Assembly: GCF_036059255.1 (NCBI RefSeq)
Contig: NZ_CP107947.1
Span: 2,356,001 to 2,420,000 of the forward strand
Origin: Micromonospora sp. NBC_00389
GTDB lineage: Bacteria; Actinomycetota; Actinomycetes; Mycobacteriales; Micromonosporaceae
Length of the DNA: 64,000 bases
Direction of reading: 5' to 3'
Shown: positions 57,506-64,000 of the stretch, piece by piece
Numbering within the stretch: position 1 is the first letter of the stretch
How the letters are laid out: each line of letters begins with the position of its first letter
Program-made: the position numbers and the translations under genes
The notes under the pieces: generated by a model
The model's database searches: none
Told to the model about the DNA's origin: nothing
What the model saw: the letters and a program-made list of their open reading frames with translations, nothing else

Positions 57506-57783
57506 TGGTGCTTATATAGGGTTTTGTCCGCATTTTTAGTGTGGCACAGATCACAAACGGGTCGGTTGGTTTCCCATCAGCCTCACTGTGCGCGATGGTG
57601 TCCCACGAGCGTCCACGCACCACAGGCATCGTTGGTGATCGTTCGTCCCGAGATGGACGGACATCGGCGAAGGTCGGTGCGTCGGCGCGACCGGCACCGG
57701 TCGGGGCGCTCGCGGTACGGCTGACGGCCCTCCTGTGGCCTGACGCCGCGCCGCGTCCTTGCCCCCGACGAAGGGACCACTTC
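57506..57783 (+). promoter_or_regulatory. Upstream region of the transglycosylase with CRP-like site
   Basis: TGTG-N8-CACA (57540-57555) agrees with the CRP consensus TGTGA-N6-TCACA except one base and lies in an A/T-richer patch beginning TTATATA at 57512. About 230 bases then lead to the GTG. They include a perfect CGACCGG-CA-CCGGTCG hairpin (57688-57703). No c-di-AMP riboswitch pattern could be recognised, although such genes often have one. Confidence 0.5.
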
Positions 57784-58461
57784 GTGAGTCGGCTGTGGAG
57801 CCGGTTGGGCGCCCGTACGGCTGCTGTCGCGTTGCTCTCTGTGGGCGTTGCCGGTGGCTTCTACCTGGGCGACGACCGGGAAACCCAGCAACAGGGCCTG
57901 ACCGCGCAGGTCGGCCTCGAGGTCGACCGCGCTGATTTCGCGTACCAGCGCGAGCGGCAGTCCGCCCACCAGGTGAAGTTCGCCAAGCAGCGGGCCGCCG
58001 AGTACCAGGCCAAGCTGCGGGCGGCGCAGGCCGCCAAGGAAGCCGCCGAGCGGGCCCGTAAGGCCGAGGCAGCCGCGGCGTCCCGCAAGCGCGAGCGGGA
58101 GGCCCAGAATGCCGCCCCCAAGCCGTACGACGGGCCGATCCCGGCGTCCTGCGCCGAGTTCAGCGGCAACCGCAAGATCGGCTGCGCCATGATGATCGAG
58201 GCGGGTTTCGGCATCGCCGAGTTCCCGTGCCTGGAGAAGCTCTGGACCAAGGAGAGCGGCTGGAACCACAAGGCCAGCAACTCCTCGTCCGGTGCGTACG
58301 GGATCCCGCAGGCCCTGCCGGGCAGCAAGATGGGTACCGTCGCCGACGACTGGCGGACGAACCCGGCCACCCAGATCAAGTGGGGGCTGGGCTACATCAA
58401 GGGCAGGTACGACACGCCCTGCGGTGCCTGGGGCTACTTCCAGAGCAACGGCCACTACTGA
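57784..58461 (+). CDS. Exported lytic transglycosylase-like protein
   Basis: 225 residues. A signal-anchor or signal peptide (RTAAVALLSVGVAGGFYLG) is followed by a charged coiled coil (about 60-115, KAEAAAASRKREREAQ at its end) and a C-terminal catalytic-like domain: WTKESGWNHKASNSSSGAYG with the putative catalytic Glu, then WRTNPATQIKWGLGYIKGRY and the final CGAWGYFQSNGHY. It should cut peptidoglycan strands outside the membrane. The long gene-free upstream region carries a CRP-like site. GTG 57784 is the start that directly precedes the export signal. Confidence 0.85.
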   Translation: MSRLWSRLGARTAAVALLSVGVAGGFYLGDDRETQQQGLTAQVGLEVDRADFAYQRERQSAHQVKFAKQRAAEYQAKLRAAQAAKEAAERARKAEAAAASRKREREAQNAAPKPYDGPIPASCAEFSGNRKIGCAMMIEAGFGIAEFPCLEKLWTKESGWNHKASNSSSGAYGIPQALPGSKMGTVADDWRTNPATQIKWGLGYIKGRYDTPCGAWGYFQSNGHY

Positions 58462-58468
58462 CGGGGTC

Positions 58469-58506
58469 GATGGCGGGGTGGGTGGGCGATCACCCGCCCC
58501 GCCATC
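58469..58506 (+). terminator. Terminator hairpin after the transglycosylase gene
   Basis: GATGGCGGGGTGGGTG (58469-58484) pairs with CACCCGCCCCGCCATC (58491-58506) over 16 bp with one G-T wobble and a 6-base loop, starting 8 bases after the stop codon. Confidence 0.7.
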
Positions 58507-58575
58507 ACACGTACCGGGCCCGCCAGGACGGGACGCGAGTGGCGGCTGGCCGGTTTTGCTGATAGCAGTTGTGGA

Positions 58576-59229
58576 GTGACCCTGCAGCCTGGAAGCGGCG
58601 ACCCCAACCGGTTCGGCACCGAGGCGTTCTACGCGGCGCTCGGCCGGGCCTTCGTCGCGATGTGCGCGGTGGTCCCGTTCCTCTTCCTCATCGAGGCCGT
58701 CGACCAGGGGCTGGCGTTCGGCCTGGACGCCACCGCCGGCATCATCCCGAAGCGCATCGACGGGCTGGACGGGGTCTTCTTCTCCCCGTTCCTGCACCAC
58801 GGCTTCGACCACCTCTACAGCAACAGCATCCCGCTGATCCTGCTGGGCACCTTCGTGCTCGCTGCCGGCGCCCGCCGGTTCCTCTGGTCGACCCTGATCA
58901 TCATCCTGGTCAGTGGGCTCGGCGTCTGGTTCACCGGCTCGCCCAACTCGGTCGTGGTCGGCGCCAGCGGGGTGATCTTCGGGTACCTGGGCATCCTGCT
59001 CACGCGGGGCATCTTCGAGCGCAGTTGGTGGAACTTCGCGGTCTTCCTGCTGGTCGGCCTGCTCTACGGCTGGCAACTGGTCGGCATCCTTCCCACCGAC
59101 GAGCGGATCTCCTGGCAGGGTCACCTGTTCGGGCTGCTGGGCGGGGTGGTGGCCGCGATCCTGTTCCGCCGTCGCCGGCCGGTCGCCGGTGGTCCCGACT
59201 ACTCCGGGTCCACCCTCAGCCTGTCCTGA
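58576..59229 (+). CDS. Rhomboid family intramembrane serine protease
   Basis: 217 residues with six membrane helices. The catalytic Ser is in VVGASGVIFGYLG and the partner His in WQGHLFGLLGG; HHGFDHLYSNSIPL supplies the conserved histidines and Asn of the oxyanion region. All residues needed for activity are visible. The GTG lies in a TAGCAG-containing promoter-like stretch without a clear ribosome site. The substrate is unknown. Confidence 0.9.
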   Translation: MTLQPGSGDPNRFGTEAFYAALGRAFVAMCAVVPFLFLIEAVDQGLAFGLDATAGIIPKRIDGLDGVFFSPFLHHGFDHLYSNSIPLILLGTFVLAAGARRFLWSTLIIILVSGLGVWFTGSPNSVVVGASGVIFGYLGILLTRGIFERSWWNFAVFLLVGLLYGWQLVGILPTDERISWQGHLFGLLGGVVAAILFRRRRPVAGGPDYSGSTLSLS

Positions 59230-59334
59230 CCGGTTCCTCGGCGCGCCCCTGGGACGTGCTTGCCCGACCGCTGCCACCCGCCTACCGTCGAGATCAGCAA
59301 GCGTTGATCCGTGAGCGGAAAGCGACGGTACGCC

Positions 59335-60303
59335 ATGCGCGAGGTCGACATCGCCGTGATCGGGGCCGGTCCGGCCGGCCTCTTCGCGGCGTACTACGCC
59401 GGGTTCCGAGGGTTGTCGGTGGCGGTGATCGACGCGCTGCCGGAGCCCGGCGGACAGGTCACCGCGATGTACCCGGAGAAGCTGATCCTGGACGTGGCCG
59501 GCTTCCCCGCCGTCAAGGGCCGCGACCTGGTGGCCAACCTGGTCGCCCAGGCCGCCCCGTTCGGGCCGCAGTACCTGCTCGGCACCCGGGCCGAGAAGCT
59601 CTCGTACGCCGACGACCGGCCGGTGCTCGGCCTGGCCGGCGGTGAGCAGCTGGCCTGCGGCGCCGTCGTGGTCACCGGCGGGCTGGGCAGCTTCAGCCCT
59701 CGGCCGCTGCCCTGCGCCGACGGCGCTCCCGGGGCGGGGATCGTCTACTTCGTCACCGAGCCGGCCGAGCTGGCCGACCGGGACGTGCTGATCGTCGGTG
59801 GCGGCGACTCGGCCTTCGACTGGGCGTTGACGCTGCAACCGCTGGCCCGCTCGGTGACCCTCGTGCACCGACGCGAGAAGTTCCGGGCACACGCCTCGAC
59901 GGTCGCCCGGGTGCTGTCGCTGCCCGTGCGGGTGGTGGTCAACGCCGAGGTCACCCGGCTGTTGGGGGACGGCACGGTGACCGGTGCCGAGGTGACCGTG
60001 CGCGGCGGCGCGGCCGAGACGCTGCCGGTGGACACTGTGGTGGCCGCACTCGGCTTCACCGCCGACCTGGGCCCGCTCGCCGAGTGGGGGCTGCGGCTGG
60101 ACCGCCGGCACATCCTGGTGGACAGCGCGATGGCGACGAACCTGCCCCGGGTCTTCGCGGCCGGTGACATCACCGAGTACCCGGGCAAGGTCCGACTGAT
60201 CGCGACGGGCTTCGGCGAGGCCGCGACGGCGGTGAACAACGCGGCGGTGGCCATCGACCCGAGCGCCCACCTGTTCCCCGGGCACTCCTCCGACGCCGGC
60301 TGA
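59335..60303 (+). CDS. Ferredoxin-NADP reductase of thioredoxin-reductase fold (YumC type)
   Basis: 322-residue FAD/NADPH flavoenzyme. The FAD motif is VIGAGPAGLFAAYYAG, the NADP motif GGGDSAFDWAL, and the second FAD region FAAGDITEYPGKVRL. The CxxC of thioredoxin reductase is absent, which fits the ferredoxin-NADP reductases of YumC type. It would supply reduced ferredoxin to P450s or similar enzymes. A GTG at 59311 is an alternative start. Confidence 0.85.
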   Translation: MREVDIAVIGAGPAGLFAAYYAGFRGLSVAVIDALPEPGGQVTAMYPEKLILDVAGFPAVKGRDLVANLVAQAAPFGPQYLLGTRAEKLSYADDRPVLGLAGGEQLACGAVVVTGGLGSFSPRPLPCADGAPGAGIVYFVTEPAELADRDVLIVGGGDSAFDWALTLQPLARSVTLVHRREKFRAHASTVARVLSLPVRVVVNAEVTRLLGDGTVTGAEVTVRGGAAETLPVDTVVAALGFTADLGPLAEWGLRLDRRHILVDSAMATNLPRVFAAGDITEYPGKVRLIATGFGEAATAVNNAAVAIDPSAHLFPGHSSDAG

Positions 60304-60368
60304 ACGCCGGTATCGGAAGCAGACCGCTCCGTAGCCGGACCGAGACGCCCCGACGCGACCCTGATTGG

Positions 60369-61960
60369 ATGAGCGGTCCCGAGACACCGCACGACGGCGC
60401 ACCCACGACGCTGGCCTGGCTCTGCCACCCGGCGACGCTGCTCGCCCTGCTCGTCCTGGTGGTCAACGATCACCTGCTGAAGCCGGCCTTCCCCGGCCTG
60501 CTGACCGGCAAGCTCAGCGACGTCGCCGGCCTGCTGCTCGCGCCCCCACTGGTCGCGGTGCTGCTGACCCTCCTGGTGCCGCGCCTGCCGGCCCGGGCCG
60601 CCGCGCTGGCCGGGCTGGTCGCGGTGGGCGCCGGGTTCGCGGTCGTCAAATCCAGCGGGTACGCCGCCGAAGTCGCCTCGTCGGCCTGGAGCGCGCTGGC
60701 CGGGCCGTCGCTGGTCCGGGCCGACCCCACCGACCTGCTCACCCTGCCGGCGCTCGCGCTGGCCTGGTGGTGCTGGACGCAGGCCCGTGAGCGGCCGGTG
60801 CGATACCGGCTGGCCCGGCTGGTACGGCTGCTGGTGGTGCTGCCGCTGGCGCTGGTCGCGGTGACCGCCACCAGCCCGGCCTACTTTCCGTACGCCCTCG
60901 GCGTCACCCTGCTTGACGACCGTCCGGCGATCTCGGTCGGCTCGGGTGCCACGTCCTGGCCGCAGCGTGCGGCGGACGGGCAGTGGGCGGTCAGCGACGA
61001 CGGCGCGACCACCTGGCGGCTCGCCACGGAGGCCGAGCAGCCGCGACTGTCCGACCTCGACGATCCGAACCGGCAGGCGTGCGTGCCGGCCGAGCCGCGG
61101 CGGTGCTACCGGGTGGTCGCGGGTCAGCTGCGGGTGGAGCAGAGCGACGACGCCGGTGTGAGCTGGCGGGCCGCCTGGGAGGTGTCGGACGGGCGGCGTG
61201 AGGAGCTGGCCCGCCGGTTCCCGAACCCGGGTGACATCCAACGGCACTTCGCCTCCCGCGAGCTGATCGTCTATCCCACCGTCAACGGTGGTCACGGGTG
61301 CTGGTCGCCAACGGCCGGGACGGCTTCCTGCGCCGCCTGCCGGACGGCGAATGGCGGCGCGACGGCTTCCTCGGGCAGGAGGGTCCACAGGGAACGTACT
61401 GGAGGGGTCTGCCGGCGCTGGAGGATGGCGGGCCGGGTCAGCGGCAGACCGACGTGCTGCTTGTCGTCGCGGTGGCGCTCACCCTCGGGTTCCTGGTTAC
61501 CGTCGTCGCCGCCCACCTGACCGTCCGCCGCCGCGGCGGCCCCTTCTGGCCCGGCCTCGCCGGTGCGCTGTCGATGTCCTTCGTCGTGGTGGCCCTGGCG
61601 GCGGTCTGGCCCCGCAGCGATGATCTCGGCACGGTGCTGGCGGTGTTGATGGCCGTGCTGCCACTGGGTGCGCTGACGGCGATCGTCATGCTGGGCTCCG
61701 CGTGGTACGCGGGTGGGACCCGTCGGTGGACCGCCCGGGTGGCCGGCGGGTTCCTGCTCACCCTGATTCTCGTTGGCCTGCCGTTGACCGGCTGGTTGTA
61801 CGGCGCTCCGGAGCGAGGTCGGATGGCGTTGCTGCTGGCCGGGTTGGCCACCGTGCCCGGCCTGCTGCTGGCCTGGTGGGTGGCCCGGTTGCCGGACCCG
61901 GTTCGCGTCCACGTCGAACCGTCCTACCCGCCGCCGTGGACGTCGGTGCCACCGGGCTGA
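60369..61960 (+). pseudogene. Frameshifted membrane protein with Asp-box-like repeats
   Basis: The first frame (from ATG 60369) codes for several membrane helices (LLALLVLVVNDHLLKPAF, VAVLLTLLVPRLPA and others) and an extracellular part with two Asp-box-like motifs (VSDDGATTWRL, QSDDAGVSWRA). After YPTVNGGH (about 61293-61295) it turns into nonsense, while the -1 frame continues from about 61296 with VLVANGRDGFLRRLPDGEW and five more helices to 61960. Adding one C after 61295 restores a single frame of about 530 codons. The family is not recognised. It is either a recent inactivation or a sequencing error. Confidence 0.72.
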
Positions 61961-61979
61961 CCGGTGGTGTCCACTCCGG

Positions 61980-62681
61980 TCAGCCCGTTTGGGGCAGGCC
62001 GATCAGGTCGGCCAGCAGCCCGACCTGGTGGTCGAAGTACGCGTCCCGGTGCTCGACGGTCCGGTTGAGCCGGCCGAACAGCTCGAAGCTGATCAGCCCG
62101 AAGAGCTGGGTCCAGCCGGCCATGCCCCGGGCCAGCAGGGCGGGGGGCAAGCCGGGAAAGAACGCGTCGGCCAGCTCGGTCAGGTCGTCGTGCAGCGGCG
62201 TCGGCAGCTCTTCGGCGGGCGGCGGGCTGAGCAGGCCGGCCTCCAGCCCTTCGCGGAGCAGGCTGACCAGGGTCAGCGGGGGGCGCTGGGCCGGGCCGAC
62301 GGTGTCGTCCGGGGCGGCGTATCCGGGGACCGGGCTGCCGTAGAGCAGCGCGTATTCGGCGGGGTGGGCGAGTGCCCAGTCCCGGGCCGCCCGGCAGGCC
62401 GCCTGCCAGCGGGCGCGGAGGTCGACCCGGTCGGGGGCGGCGACCGCGGCCGCCTCCACCGTTTCGCCGAGTGCGTTGTACGCCTCGATGATCAGCGCGG
62501 TGAGCAGGTCGTCCCGGCTCGGGAAGTAGCGGTAGATGGCCGACGAGACCATGCCCATGTCCCGGGCCACCGCGCGCAGCGAGAGGTTCGCGCCATCGGT
62601 GGCGAGGTGCTGGCGGGCGACCACCTTGATCTCGTCGAGCATTTCGGCGCGGACCCGGGCGCGGACCGAGGAAGCGGGCAT
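61980..62681 (-). CDS. TetR family regulator of the divergent epimerase gene
   Basis: 233 residues. The helix-turn-helix is LSLRAVARDMGMVSSAIYRY with FPSRDDLLTAL behind it; the C-terminal domain (RARWQAACRAARDWALAHPA, LFGLISFELFGRL) is of the common WHG type. The start is leaderless: TTGATT, 17 bp and CAGACT, then 6 bases to the ATG. Two identical palindromes in the gap to the epimerase gene are its likely operators. The ligand is unknown. Confidence 0.88.
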   Translation of the reverse strand: MPASSVRARVRAEMLDEIKVVARQHLATDGANLSLRAVARDMGMVSSAIYRYFPSRDDLLTALIIEAYNALGETVEAAAVAAPDRVDLRARWQAACRAARDWALAHPAEYALLYGSPVPGYAAPDDTVGPAQRPPLTLVSLLREGLEAGLLSPPPAEELPTPLHDDLTELADAFFPGLPPALLARGMAGWTQLFGLISFELFGRLNRTVEHRDAYFDHQVGLLADLIGLPQTG

Positions 62682-62721
62682 GGGGCCAGTCTGCCACGGA
62701 TCGGAGCGCCAATCAAAAAAG

Positions 62722-62788
62722 AGAGCACCGCTCTTGACGCAGTCGTGTTGGCGGGCCATGCTGGGTGAGCAACCGAGAGCACCGCTCT
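62722..62788. promoter_or_regulatory. Twin TetR operators and epimerase promoter
   Basis: AGAGC-ACC-GCTCT occurs twice (62722-62734 and 62776-62788), each followed by TGA. Between them TTGACG (62734-62739), a 17-bp spacer and CATGCT (62757-62762) make a plausible promoter for the epimerase gene. The first site lies against the -35 boxes of both promoters, and the second just after the expected transcription start, so both genes can be blocked. Confidence 0.72.
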
Positions 62789-62819
62789 TGATTTGTACCC
62801 CCGCTTCCAAGGAGTTCCC

Positions 62820-63737
62820 ATGGCACTGCACGTGATCGTCGGCACCGGCCCGGTCGGCACCGCGACCGCCCGCCTTCTCGCCGAACGAGGTGAGCGGGTC
62901 CGGGTGATCAGTCGCCGGGGTGCCGGGCCGGAGCACCCGTCCATCGAACGGATCGCCGCCGACGCCGCTGACGTCGACCGGCTCAGCGTGCTGACCGACG
63001 GCGCGCAGGCGCTGTACAACTGCGCGAACCCGGCGTACCACCGCTGGTCCATCGACTGGCCGCCGCTGGCCGGTGCGCTGCTCGCCGCCGCCGAGCGGTC
63101 CGGCGCGGTGCTCGCCACGGTCGGCAACCTCTACGGGTACGGACCCGTCGACGGCCCGATGACCGAGCAGACCTTGCCGGCGGCGACCGGCACCAAGGGG
63201 CGGGTACGCAACCAGATGTGGGCCGACGCTCTCGCCGCCCACCAGGCCGGTCGGGCTCGGGTCACCGAGGTACGGGGCTCCGACTATCTCGGTGTGGACG
63301 GCACTTCGCTGGCGATGATGGTGCTGCCCCGGGTGCTCGCCGGGCAGCGGGTCTTCCTGCCGGTCGACTGGGACGCCCCGCACACCTGGACGTACATCCC
63401 GGACGTCGCCCGTACCCTCGTCGCCGCCGCGACCGACGCAGGCGCGTGGGGACGGCCCTGGCACGTGCCCAGCGCGCCGGCAGCACCGATGCGTGAGCTG
63501 GCCACCCGGGCCGCGGCGCTGGCCGGAGTGCCCGTGCCGCGGCTGACCCGGATGCCCTACCCGGTGCTGTGGCTGGGCGGCCTGGCCAATCCGTTCGTCC
63601 GGGAACTGCGGGAAACCGCCTACCAGTTCGACCGGCCGTTCCTGATGGAATCGGCCGCCACCACCGCCGCCCTGGGTGTCGAGCCGACCCCGCTGGACGA
63701 CGCGCTCACGGAGATCGTCGCAGCTCTGCGCCGCTGA
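62820..63737 (+). CDS. NAD-dependent epimerase/dehydratase-like protein (SDR)
   Basis: 305 residues of the extended/atypical SDR fold. The nucleotide loop is VIVGTGPVGTATARLLAERG at the N-terminus. The usual Tyr-x-x-x-Lys is not obvious (NLYGYGPVDGPMTEQTLP, then TKGRVRNQMW), so catalysis may be unusual or lost. AAGGAG precedes the ATG. It diverges from a TetR gene with shared operators, a frequent arrangement for an inducible detoxifying or redox-responsive protein. The substrate is unknown. Confidence 0.8.
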   Translation: MALHVIVGTGPVGTATARLLAERGERVRVISRRGAGPEHPSIERIAADAADVDRLSVLTDGAQALYNCANPAYHRWSIDWPPLAGALLAAAERSGAVLATVGNLYGYGPVDGPMTEQTLPAATGTKGRVRNQMWADALAAHQAGRARVTEVRGSDYLGVDGTSLAMMVLPRVLAGQRVFLPVDWDAPHTWTYIPDVARTLVAAATDAGAWGRPWHVPSAPAAPMRELATRAAALAGVPVPRLTRMPYPVLWLGGLANPFVRELRETAYQFDRPFLMESAATTAALGVEPTPLDDALTEIVAALRR

Positions 63738-63778
63738 GCCCGCCCGTCCCCGCCGCCGACCCGCCAGTGGCTCAGCGG
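63731..63778. terminator. Convergent terminator containing both stop codons
   Basis: CCGCTGAGCC (63731-63740) and GGCTCAGCGG (63769-63778) form a perfect 10-bp stem with a 28-base loop. The left arm holds the TGA of the epimerase gene and the right arm the stop codon of the opposite gene. Confidence 0.55.
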
Positions 63779-64000
63779 CGGGACGGCGGGGCGAGCGCGG
63801 CGATCAGCACGGCCACCATGGCCAGCGCTGCCCCGAGCAGGGTGTCCACGCCGAGGTGCGAGGCCGCCGTGGGCAGCAGCAGGTCCAACAGGACGGCCCC
63901 CACGACCTGACCGGCGATGGTGGCCAGGCCGAGCAGCAGCACACCGGTGAAGCGCACGATCGTCGCGGCGATCGCGATGAACACGATGCCGATCGGGCCA
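63772..64000 (-). CDS. DMT (YdcZ/DUF606) family membrane transporter, C-terminal part
   Basis: Only about 76 codons are inside the window; the 5' part lies beyond its right end. Two to three membrane helices are visible (VRFTGVLLLGLATIAGQVVG, then LLGAALAMVAVLIAAL), with GQVVGAVLLDLLLP resembling the YdcZ-type half-size drug/metabolite transporters. The frame stays open to the last base, which argues that a GTG at 63984 is not the true start. Confidence 0.68.
   Translation of the reverse strand, partial: GPIGIVFIAIAATIVRFTGVLLLGLATIAGQVVGAVLLDLLLPTAASHLGVDTLLGAALAMVAVLIAALAPPSRR

Noticed and set aside
57506..57783. c-di-AMP (ydaO) riboswitch before the transglycosylase or GH25 genes
   Set aside because: These gene types often have one, but the conserved core sequences could not be found in either leader; the GH25 leader is too short.
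61290..61300. Programmed -1 frameshift in the membrane protein gene
   Set aside because: There is no slippery X-XXY-YYZ sequence or clear downstream stimulator; a one-base loss or sequencing error is simpler.

Overview
The window is GC-rich, gene-dense DNA with GTG starts, frequent 4-bp ATGA overlaps and many leaderless promoters. Gene content is that of a filamentous actinomycete: PknB-type kinases, mycosin, GuaB1, a PIN-PhoH protein, an acyl-CoA carboxylase epsilon subunit and an ECF sigma factor. The best guess is Micromonosporaceae (Micromonospora/Salinispora-like), which is an inference. Most of the window is ordinary chromosomal backbone. The clearest accessory DNA is an IS605-type element and a repeat unit around 48.4-50.5 kb, plus a compositionally odd type VII-secretion-like cassette around 29.8-32.7 kb.

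Layout. 0-9.8 kb: phosphohexomutase (cut by the edge), a transmembrane Ser/Thr kinase with a 12-residue repeat, a stand-alone methylmalonyl-CoA-mutase-type large subunit, an M20 amidohydrolase, a DUF4349 lipoprotein, an MBL hydrolase and a coiled-coil protein. 9.9-16.8 kb: an SCO6745-like protein, a double GNAT, a gamma-glutamylcyclotransferase, an LpdA-type flavoprotein, two membrane proteins, and a short threonyl-tRNA synthetase preceded by a threonine leader peptide and attenuator-like hairpins. 16.8-22.3 kb: a MarR-controlled heterodimeric ABC exporter and a TetR-controlled DoxX gene. 22.3-29.6 kb: GMP reductase GuaB1, acyl-CoA carboxylase alpha chain, a PadR-controlled DrrAB-type exporter, O-methyltransferase and Maf. 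29.8-32.7 kb: mycosin, PPE/WXG-like protein and partner. 32.8-42.3 kb: carboxylase epsilon, a second receptor kinase, a small membrane protein, a GH25 lysozyme (the last two with hairpins over the ribosome binding site), M50 peptidase, ketopantoate-reductase-like protein, ECF sigma factor and partner, carboxylase beta chain and biotin ligase.

42.4-48.1 kb: PH-domain protein, MaoC hydratase, two GtrA proteins, GTP-dependent PEP carboxykinase behind a CRP-like site, and a membrane protein. 48.4-50.5 kb: a 250-bp inverted-repeat-bounded tandem array next to an IS605-type tnpA/tnpB element. 50.8-64 kb: geranylgeranyl-reductase-like protein with a short-chain cis-prenyltransferase, trehalose-phosphatase, an XRE regulator with palindromic sites, small genes, PIN-PhoH, a transglycosylase behind a second CRP-like site, rhomboid protease, ferredoxin-NADP reductase, a frameshifted membrane protein, and a TetR/epimerase pair with twin operators.

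Functional threads. The carboxylase alpha, epsilon and beta chains, biotin ligase and the mutase form a propionyl-CoA / methylmalonyl-CoA route that ends in succinyl-CoA, with PEP carboxykinase drawing on the same C4 pool. The carboxylase genes look like one conserved block opened up by later insertions. The most novel-looking signals are regulatory: the Thr attenuator of the short ThrRS, two ribosome-site-masking hairpins within 1.2 kb, repeated pThr-x-x-Val motifs in a kinase linker, and several operators readable directly from palindromes.
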